A DNA stretch of 6,941 nucleotides from an uncultured Selenomonadales bacterium (lineage in GTDB: Bacteria; Bacillota; Negativicutes; Selenomonadales; Selenomonadaceae): NCBI GenBank assembly GCA_947167555.1, contig CAMVIO010000108.1:1-6941 (forward strand). The letters are read 5' to 3'. A program made the translations under genes and the position numbers. The notes beneath the pieces are model-generated. The model was given only the letters and a program-made list of their open reading frames with translations. It did no database searches and was not told where the DNA came from. Within the stretch, counting starts at the first letter, position 1; the number at the start of each line of letters is the position of its first letter. Positions 1-4,098 of the stretch are shown one piece after another.

Positions 1-1036
1 GGTTGTAATAGCTCATGTTGATTTGCAACTCCAGCCCGGTGGTGACGCCTGTCGCAGGGTTGAAGGAGTTTACCACCTGAGCCAATGTGCCGCTCGGGAC
101 GGAGGCGTCAAGGTTTACAGTCATGGAGCGGACGGTGGTGCCGGATTCGAGGAAGTTCATTTGATATGATTCGTCAATCAAATCCATGCAGTTTTTCAGC
201 CATTGGTTGTTCAGCGCCGACGTGATGGCCGTTTTTGTATCGGTGTCGATCGTAGAGGGCCATGTAACCGTCAGGCCGTTGATGGTCGATGTACCGCTTG
301 GAGCGCCTCCATAGGGAAGCCCTTCTTCCGGCACGATGCTTTCTGCGGTCTTTTCTTTCTCGCCGCCGGCGTCGAGGCCCGTGATGGCGCCCGTGTCTTT
401 GTTGTCAAGATTGATGCCGCACATCCCGAGAAGATCGCCGCCGGCCATGTCGGCGACGAAGCGGGTTCTCAGGTCCGCCTCGTTTTGGAAGAGGCCGCCC
501 GTGGCGTAGTTGATCGCGCCGTCCAGCGCGTCCTGCGCCGAAAGGTTCGCGTTGTCGAGATAGCTCATGAAGTCGAGGATCACGCCCTGCTCGTCGGCGG
601 CCATGTTGCCGCCCATGGAGCCGTCCAGCAGGATTTTCCCGTTGTAAGTTACATAGGCGTTGTCGTCGATCTGGGAAATGAGTTGGTCCAGCTCGCGCTG
701 GATCGTGGCGCGGTCCGTGTCGGTATTCGTGTCATTGGCCGCGTCGAGAGCCTTGTCCTTGAAAGTCTTCAGGATCTCTATGGTGCTCTGTACCGCGCCC
801 TCGGCGGTGTTCATCAGTGCGCGGGCGTTCTGCGTGTTCTTCAGGTCCTGGTCGAGACCGCGAATCTGCACGCGCATCCGCTCGCTGATGGCGTAGGCGG
901 AAGGGCTATCCTTCGCGGTGTTCAGGTTCATGCCCGAGGAGAGCTTCTGGAGCTGTTTCGTGAGGTCGGACTGGTTGCGGTCCAGCTGGTTCAGCGTGTT
1001 GATCGCTGAGAGGTTGTTCTTGACCGTCATGGTCAT
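1..1036 (-). CDS. Flagellin, N-terminal part (runs off left edge)
   Basis: Structural subunit of the flagellar filament, exported through the flagellar type III system. I translated 345 codons from ATG 1036 without a stop; the C-terminal D1/D0 part lies outside the window. Residues 5-45 are the D0 helix (VKNNLSAINTLNQ, then LSSGMNLNTAKDSPSAYAIS), residues 46-125 the D1 helices (ISERMRVQIRGLDQ, ALMNTAEGAVQ), and YNGKILLDGS around 131-140 closes the conserved block. Residues from about 145 on are the variable, surface-exposed region. An AAAGGA motif 10 nt upstream supports ATG 1036; a second in-frame ATG at 1030 gives the same protein two residues shorter. The variable region carries two cysteines (206 and 283), which is uncommon in flagellins. 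A hairpin at 1157-1171 separates it from the gene upstream, so it probably has its own promoter, but I found no convincing sigma-28 site. The family call is secure; the symbol (hag or fliC) cannot be chosen. Confidence 0.95.
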   Translation of the reverse strand, partial: MTMTVKNNLSAINTLNQLDRNQSDLTKQLQKLSSGMNLNTAKDSPSAYAISERMRVQIRGLDQDLKNTQNARALMNTAEGAVQSTIEILKTFKDKALDAANDTNTDTDRATIQRELDQLISQIDDNAYVTYNGKILLDGSMGGNMAADEQGVILDFMSYLDNANLSAQDALDGAINYATGGLFQNEADLRTRFVADMAGGDLLGMCGINLDNKDTGAITGLDAGGEKEKTAESIVPEEGLPYGGAPSGTSTINGLTVTWPSTIDTDTKTAITSALNNQWLKNCMDLIDESYQMNFLESGTTVRSMTVNLDASVPSGTLAQVVNSFNPATGVTTGLELQINMSYYN

Positions 1037-1183
1037 AAGTCATCAATCCTTTCTTGCTTCCTTACAATGCTCGTATCCTTTGTTATCTTGTCTCGGCTTC
1101 GCTCATAGAACCAACTCCCGGTGTTTTTCTTCCTTTATTAAAAAGTCTTATTTTAAAGGGGCGTGGCCCCTGCAAGGTGGTTT
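1037..1183 (-). other. Flagellin 5' intergenic region
   Basis: This 147-nt stretch separates flagellin from the upstream 152-residue gene. It holds the terminator-like hairpin at 1157-1171 and the flagellin Shine-Dalgarno (AAAGGA, about 1047-1052). Flagellin is usually transcribed by sigma-28, but no TAAA / GCCGATAA pair at the right spacing is visible. The closest -10-like string, GCCGAGAC, lacks a -35 partner. Confidence 0.5.
1157..1171 (-). terminator. Short GC-rich hairpin, probable terminator of the 152-residue gene
   Basis: On the minus strand this reads AGGGGC, loop CAC, GCCCCT: a perfect 6-bp GC-rich stem. It starts 12 nt after the stop codon of the 152-residue gene and is followed by TTTAAAATAAG, then TTTTT further on. 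The U tract directly behind the stem is short, so termination may be partial and some read-through into flagellin is possible. Confidence 0.5.
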
Positions 1184-1642
1184 TTACTGCGGATTCCAGT
1201 CTACCAAGGAACGATGGCGCAGGTTTGTCCATTTCTTCAGGTTCTCTTTCGGGATGTCCGTCATCAGGGACTCGGTCTCTTGGTCGGGCGGGACCTCGTA
1301 GTCAAGCTGCTCAAGGAGCGAAAGGAAATTCTCGGCATCCCTCGCCCTTTTGAAGCCCTTGATGGCGATATTGGAATGAACCGCCAAAAGCACTTTGATT
1401 AGCGAGCACATTTCCTTGACTCCGTCATGCTGCTCCAGATATTCGTTCAGATTTTCAGGTTTGACCCGAAGGTCCTCGCAGAGCGGTATATAGTATAGCT
1501 GCTTCGTGCCGATGTCCGCAACGAATTCCTTGACGGAGCCGTAGGCCTTCGTGTTTTCCGACCAGATGGTGTGCTCGTCGTCAACGAACTTGCCCACGGC
1601 CATGGCTTGGAAATCCCATTTCTGTTTCTTCCGTTTGATCAT
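1184..1642 (-). CDS. Unrecognised 152-residue soluble protein upstream of flagellin
   Basis: I do not recognise the family. The protein has a very basic start (MIKRKKQKWDF), then mixed charged sequence with no membrane segment, no signal peptide and no metal-binding cysteine pattern. Residues about 75-115 (MCSLIKVLLAVHSNIAIKGF and following) look helical and hydrophobic-patterned. The ATG at 1642 is supported by AAAGGAG at 1655-1661, 12 nt upstream. It resembles neither the flagellin assembly factor FliW, the chaperone FliS nor CsrA, although all are common near flagellin. It lies on the flagellin strand, 147 nt upstream of it. Expression must pass an intrinsic terminator at 1677-1713, because no promoter fits between that terminator and the ribosome binding site. 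It is probably a real gene, given its good Shine-Dalgarno, sensible composition and flanking terminators; its function is unknown. Confidence 0.75.
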   Translation of the reverse strand: MIKRKKQKWDFQAMAVGKFVDDEHTIWSENTKAYGSVKEFVADIGTKQLYYIPLCEDLRVKPENLNEYLEQHDGVKEMCSLIKVLLAVHSNIAIKGFKRARDAENFLSLLEQLDYEVPPDQETESLMTDIPKENLKKWTNLRHRSLVDWNPQ

Positions 1643-1676
1643 GTTTTTCGGATACTCCTTTGGTTGATTTTAGGTA

Positions 1677-1713
1677 AAGAAAAAGCACAAGGGCGAAGTT
1701 TACCCTTGTGCTT
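1677..1713 (-). terminator. Strong intrinsic terminator in the leader of the 152-residue gene (candidate attenuator)
   Basis: On the minus strand AAGCACAAGGG (1713-1703) pairs perfectly with CCCTTGTGCTT (1693-1683) around a 9-nt loop. The 11-bp stem is followed at once by TTTCTTT, a good U-rich tail. The plus strand has no T tract on its side of the stem, so it works in the minus direction. The tail ends only about 15 nt before the AAAGGAG of the 152-residue gene. Either it ends a small transcript from the promoter at 1913-1942, or it is an attenuator in the mRNA leader of the downstream gene, or both. Confidence 0.85.
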
Positions 1714-1722
1714 AAAAACAAA

Positions 1723-1738
1723 TTTTGTGCGCACGAAA
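1723..1738. repeat. Imperfect palindrome centred on GTGCGCAC
   Basis: TTTTGTGC followed by GCACGAAA is a 16-bp inverted repeat with one mismatch that would be a G-U pair in RNA. It lies just before the 5' arm of the terminator in the minus-strand transcript and repeats its GCACAA string, so it could compete for pairing with the 3' arm. A role as anti-terminator is only a possibility. Confidence 0.35.
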
Positions 1739-1754
1739 CAAACAGCGCATGGTG

Positions 1755-1770
1755 TTCGATAATTATCGAA
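1755..1770. repeat. Perfect 16-bp palindrome, possible operator
   Basis: TTCGATAATTATCGAA is a perfect inverted repeat. Read on the minus strand it contains the CGA TAA that ends the 36-codon frame. Its symmetry suits a dimeric DNA-binding protein or a short RNA hairpin (6-bp stem, AATT loop). I cannot name a regulator for it. It lies about 145 nt downstream of the promoter at 1913-1942, so it is not a simple promoter-blocking operator. Confidence 0.4.
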
Positions 1771-1873
1771 TATAAGTTCGCGTTTGTTTGTTTGTTTGTT
1801 TGTTTGTTTGTTTGTTTGTTTGTTTGTTTGTTTGTTTGAACGGACGTGCGTCTGCCGTGGACATTGCGAACAT
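1763..1873 (-). CDS. Small 36-codon ORF with in-frame tetranucleotide repeat (leader peptide or phase-variable gene)
   Basis: The peptide starts MFAMSTADARPF, continues as Lys-Gln-Thr-Asn four times plus Lys-Gln-Thr, and ends RTYIR before TAA at 1763-1765. It is too short for most gene finders, but its expression signals are the best in the window: promoter TTGACG / TAAAAT with 18-nt spacing, AAAAGGAGG 8 nt before ATG 1873, and a strong terminator 49 nt beyond the stop. The repeat consists of 4-nt units, so any change of one unit shifts the frame. With one unit fewer the frame would run 76 codons and stop at the TGA overlapping the ATG of the 152-residue gene. With one more unit it would run 98 codons and stop inside that gene. 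It may be a leader peptide, an off-phase form of a longer small protein, or a translated sequence with no functional product. Confidence 0.55.
   Translation of the reverse strand: MFAMSTADARPFKQTNKQTNKQTNKQTNKQTRTYIR
1782..1838. repeat. Tetranucleotide microsatellite, 14 x GTTT (CAAA on minus strand)
   Basis: Fourteen perfect uninterrupted GTTT units occupy 1782-1837, followed by a further G at 1838. Perfect tetranucleotide tracts of this length are typical of contingency loci that vary by slipped-strand mispairing, as known for example in Haemophilus. The tract lies between codons 12 and 32 of the minus-strand 36-codon frame. Its exact length may differ between cells and may be misassembled from short reads. 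Confidence 0.95.
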
Positions 1874-1881
1874 GGTAGGCG

Positions 1882-1890
1882 CCTCCTTTT
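1882..1890 (-). promoter_or_regulatory. Near-perfect Shine-Dalgarno of the small repeat ORF
   Basis: AAAAGGAGG on the minus strand, 8 nt before ATG 1873. It matches the 16S rRNA anti-Shine-Dalgarno better than most other sites in this window, and it is the main reason to treat the 36-codon frame as translated and to choose ATG 1873. Confidence 0.8.
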
Positions 1891-1912
1891 GCGATAAAAA
1901 TATATTTGGTAA

Positions 1913-1942
1913 ATTTTAACACAGAAGCGACGGTTGCGTCAA
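1913..1942 (-). promoter_or_regulatory. Sigma-A (sigma-70) type promoter for the repeat leader transcript
   Basis: On the minus strand the -35 TTGACG (1942-1937) and -10 TAAAAT (1918-1913) each match the consensus at five of six positions and are 18 nt apart. Transcription would start near 1906, giving about 33 nt of leader before ATG 1873. No other minus-strand promoter of this quality is apparent upstream of the 152-residue gene. Confidence 0.7.
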
Positions 1943-1992
1943 GGAAATTGTGGCTGGAGCAACCAAAAGAAGACAAGAGGAAAAAGAAAATC

Positions 1993-2035
1993 CGAAAAAA
2001 TGTTTCACGTGAAACAATAGAACGTAACCTGAAAA
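1993..2035. repeat. Extended direct repeat around parS, copy 1
   Basis: This matches 2126-2168 at 39 of 43 positions, offset by exactly 133 bp. The identity reaches beyond the 16-bp parS core: CGAAAAAA on the left, and GAAC, TAAC and TGAAAA blocks on the right. That points to a duplication of a larger unit or to conserved flanks. Confidence 0.85.
2001..2016. promoter_or_regulatory. parS: parS centromere-like site 1 (ParB/Spo0J binding)
   Basis: TGTTTCACGTGAAACA is a perfect match to the palindromic chromosomal parS consensus bound by ParB/Spo0J-family CTPases, which load and slide from it and recruit SMC for chromosome segregation. It lies in non-coding DNA about 60 bp upstream of the minus-strand leader promoter. 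Such sites usually cluster near the replication origin. Confidence 0.92.
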
Positions 2036-2125
2036 TTTTTTCACAATTTATACTAACCGCGACAATACGGTCATTTTCAAGGTTTTTTGTTTGGAAAAAA
2101 TCTGTGCAGAATAAAAAATGATTTA

Positions 2126-2168
2126 CGAAAAAATGTTTCACGTGAAACAAACGAACATAACATGAAAA
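2126..2168. repeat. Extended direct repeat around parS, copy 2
   Basis: Second copy of the 43-bp repeat at 1993-2035. Its four differences all lie in the right flank; the parS core and the left A-tract are identical. Confidence 0.85.
2134..2149. promoter_or_regulatory. parS: parS centromere-like site 2 (ParB/Spo0J binding)
   Basis: Second exact TGTTTCACGTGAAACA, 133 bp from the first and in the same AT-rich non-coding block, about 130 bp upstream of the gatC promoter. A closely spaced pair of perfect sites is expected to be a strong ParB loading point. Confidence 0.92.
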
Positions 2169-2255
2169 AAATATGAAAGAAAAAGCAAGCTAATTGTATC
2201 CTTCAATCACGCTTCGCAGGTTGCGAGAGCAACTGAATGAAAAAACGGAACATGA
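2169..2255. other. Non-coding stretch between parS 2 and the gat promoter
   Basis: I see no supportable gene here. It has two mutually exclusive short hairpins: TCGCA / TGCGA with a 3-nt loop (2214-2226), and GTTGC / GCAAC with a GAGA loop (2220-2233). Neither is followed by a T tract on the plus strand, and both lie upstream of the gat promoter, so that promoter would not transcribe them. I found no DnaA-box cluster. Confidence 0.4.
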
Positions 2256-2284
2256 TTGCTGTGGCGCGGTATCCGTGATATAAT
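2256..2284 (+). promoter_or_regulatory. gatCAB promoter (extended -10)
   Basis: A consensus -10 TATAAT (2279-2284) is preceded by TG at 2276-2277, forming an extended -10 element. A weak -35, TTGCTG (2256-2261), lies 17 nt upstream. The predicted start near 2291 leaves only about 20 nt before the gatC ATG, so a riboswitch or T-box does not fit from this promoter. Confidence 0.7.
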
Positions 2285-2310
2285 TACCAGTCGGTGAGAA
2301 AAATTACAGG

Positions 2311-2616
2311 ATGGTGAGTTTTGTGGCGAAGGTTTCAAAAGAAGATCTCGAAATGGTCGCTGTGCTTTCCCGTTTGGAGGTTCCCGAGCAGGATAAGGAG
2401 AAGCATTTGCGGCAGCTGGATTCGTTTTTGCAGTATGTAGACAATCTGTCGACGGTTAATACCGATACAGTGGAGCCGCTGGCGCATGTTCTTCCGATTC
2501 ACAATGTTTTTCGTGAAGACGAGGTTCGTCCGTCGCTGGACCGCGAGTTGGCTCTGTCCAACGCGCCGCTTAAAGAGGACGGGTATTTCAAGGTGCCGAA
2601 AATCTTGGAAGATTGA
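2311..2616 (+). CDS. gatC: Aspartyl/glutamyl-tRNA amidotransferase subunit C
   Basis: Small subunit that wraps around GatA and holds it to GatB in the cytoplasmic GatCAB complex. The complex makes Gln-tRNA(Gln) and/or Asn-tRNA(Asn) from the mischarged glutamyl or aspartyl forms. The 101 residues include the family's N-terminal helix (VSKEDLEMVAVLSRLEV, 8-24) and the C-terminal signature DEVRPSL (70-76), NAP (84-86) and GYFKVPKIL (91-99). The start is not certain. ATG 2311 has AGG directly against it and GGTGAG 12 nt upstream; GTG 2323 would give 97 residues, nearer the usual length of about 95, but its GGTGAG is only 4 nt away. It is first in the operon, 18 nt before gatA. Confidence 0.93.
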   Translation: MVSFVAKVSKEDLEMVAVLSRLEVPEQDKEKHLRQLDSFLQYVDNLSTVNTDTVEPLAHVLPIHNVFREDEVRPSLDRELALSNAPLKEDGYFKVPKILED

Positions 2617-2634
2617 TTTACGGGAGGTTGTGTC

Positions 2635-4098
2635 GTGAGACTATATAACAAGCCGGCGCATGAGCTGCATGATTTGCTTGTGAAAAAAGAAATATCGTCT
2701 GTCGAGCTGACGAAAGACGTGCTCGCCCGGTTGGACGAAACGGAAGGAAAAATCAAGGCGTATATCGACGTTACGCGGGAGACCGCGCTGCAGGAAGCGG
2801 AGAAGGCCGACAAGAAGATTGCCGCCGGAGAGGCGATTTCTTATTTTGAAGGAATTCCGGGCGCAATCAAGGACAATATCTGCACGAAGGGCGTCAAGAC
2901 AACCTGTGCGTCCAGGATGCTGGAGAATTTTGTGCCGCCGTACAACGCGACGGTTATGGAAAAATTGCAGGCGGAGCGGCCTGTTATCCTCGGCAAGGCA
3001 AATATGGACGAGTTCGCGATGGGCGGTTCCACGGAAAATTCCGCGTTCCATCCGACACACAATCCCTGGAATGCGGATTGCGTGCCGGGGGGGAGCTCCG
3101 GCGGCAGCGCGGCGGCGGTGGCTGCGGGCAGCGCGATTTGGGCGCTGGGGTCCGACACGGGCGGATCGATTCGCCAGCCCGCTTCGTTCTGCGGCGTCGT
3201 CGGCATGAAGCCGACTTATGGCCGCGTTTCTCGGTACGGCCTTGTAGCTTTCGCGTCGTCGCTGGACCAGATCGGACCCTTGACGCGGGACGTGAACGAC
3301 TGCGCGCATCTGCTGCAGGCAATCGCAGGAAACGACAAATACGATTCGACGTCCAGCGCTTCCGAGGTTCCCGATTATACGAAATCGCTTGTGGAGGACG
3401 TTAAGGGATTGAAAATCGGTATCCCAAAGGAGTTTTTTGTCAAGGGCATGGATGCCGAGGTGGAGACGGCTGTGCGCGACGCGATCCGGAAACTGGAATC
3501 GCTTGGCGCGAATGTGCAGGAAATCTCGCTGCCGCATACCGAATACGCGATTTCCGTTTATTACCTGATTGCCCCGGCGGAGGCCGCGACGAACCTCGAA
3601 CGTTACGACGGCGTGAGCTACGGTGCGCGGGTGGATGGCGTCGATGTTGTCGATATGATGACGAAGACGCGCAGCGAGAAGTTCGGCGAGGAGGTCAAGC
3701 GCCGTATCCTGATCGGAAACTACGCGCTGTCTGCCGGTTATTATGACGCATATTATTTGAAAGCCTTAAAAGTGCGGCGGCTCATCAAGGAGGATTATGA
3801 CAAGGCGTTCGGCCTGGTAGACGTTATCGTTACGCCGACGGCGCCGACGCCGGCTTACAAGATCGGGGAAATGTCCAACGATCCGCTGAAAATGTATCTG
3901 CAGGATATTTACACCGTGCCGCTGAATCTCGCGGGGCTTCCGGGCATTTCGCTTCCCTGCGGCTACAGCGGACAAAAGCTCCCCATCGGGCTCCAGATTA
4001 TCGGGAAGCCGCTGGATGAGGCGGCGGTTCTTCGCACGGCGTACACCTACGAACAGAGTCAATCGTTCCATAAGGAAATGGCGGAGGTGAAAGCATGA
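2635..4098 (+). CDS. gatA: Aspartyl/glutamyl-tRNA amidotransferase subunit A (amidase)
   Basis: Glutaminase subunit of GatCAB: it hydrolyses glutamine and sends the ammonia through a channel to GatB. At 487 residues it is full length for the family. The amidase-signature triad is intact and falls at the positions known for S. aureus GatA: Lys79 (GAIKDN), cis-Ser154 (PGGSSGGS) and nucleophile Ser178 (GSDTGGSIRQP). The GGSSGGSAAAVAAG block lies at 152-165. The start is GTG 2635, chosen because GGGAGG (2622-2627) is 7 nt upstream and the N-terminus lines up with the family (LYNKPAHELHDLL). It ends with TGA overlapping the gatB ATG (ATGA), implying translational coupling and a 1:1 subunit ratio. 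Confidence 0.97.
   Translation: MRLYNKPAHELHDLLVKKEISSVELTKDVLARLDETEGKIKAYIDVTRETALQEAEKADKKIAAGEAISYFEGIPGAIKDNICTKGVKTTCASRMLENFVPPYNATVMEKLQAERPVILGKANMDEFAMGGSTENSAFHPTHNPWNADCVPGGSSGGSAAAVAAGSAIWALGSDTGGSIRQPASFCGVVGMKPTYGRVSRYGLVAFASSLDQIGPLTRDVNDCAHLLQAIAGNDKYDSTSSASEVPDYTKSLVEDVKGLKIGIPKEFFVKGMDAEVETAVRDAIRKLESLGANVQEISLPHTEYAISVYYLIAPAEAATNLERYDGVSYGARVDGVDVVDMMTKTRSEKFGEEVKRRILIGNYALSAGYYDAYYLKALKVRRLIKEDYDKAFGLVDVIVTPTAPTPAYKIGEMSNDPLKMYLQDIYTVPLNLAGLPGISLPCGYSGQKLPIGLQIIGKPLDEAAVLRTAYTYEQSQSFHKEMAEVKA

Noticed and set aside
203..1009. Plus-strand open frame of 268 codons opposite flagellin
   Set aside because: It is the shadow of the GC-rich flagellin gene on the other strand. 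The minus frame has unmistakable flagellin sequence and runs unbroken for 345 codons.
1083..1106. Seven-residue minus-strand frame (MSEAETR) with GGGAG 8 nt upstream, in the flagellin leader
   Set aside because: Too short to distinguish from chance, and no regulatory hairpin follows it before the flagellin start.
1037..1150. Sigma-28 promoter for flagellin
   Set aside because: Expected from flagellin biology, but no TAAA followed at 14-16 nt by a good GCCGATAA-like element is present. GCCGAGAC has no -35 partner, and TAAT with CCGGGAG is too degenerate.
1782..1838. CRISPR-like or insertion-sequence origin for the repeat tract
   Set aside because: The unit is 4 bp with no spacers, terminal inverted repeats or transposase; it is a simple microsatellite.
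1906..2121. Plus-strand open frame of 71 codons beginning with TTG (MVNFNTEATVASRK...)
   Set aside because: There is no Shine-Dalgarno, and it covers parS 1 and the minus-strand leader promoter. The lysine-rich content reflects A-rich non-coding DNA.
1581..2150. Minus-strand open frame of 189 codons starting in parS 2 (MFHVKHFF...)
   Set aside because: Its start lies in the parS palindrome, it has no Shine-Dalgarno, it runs through parS 1, the promoter and the terminator, and it overlaps the 152-residue gene. Its open stretch after the repeat matters only as one register of the switchable leader.
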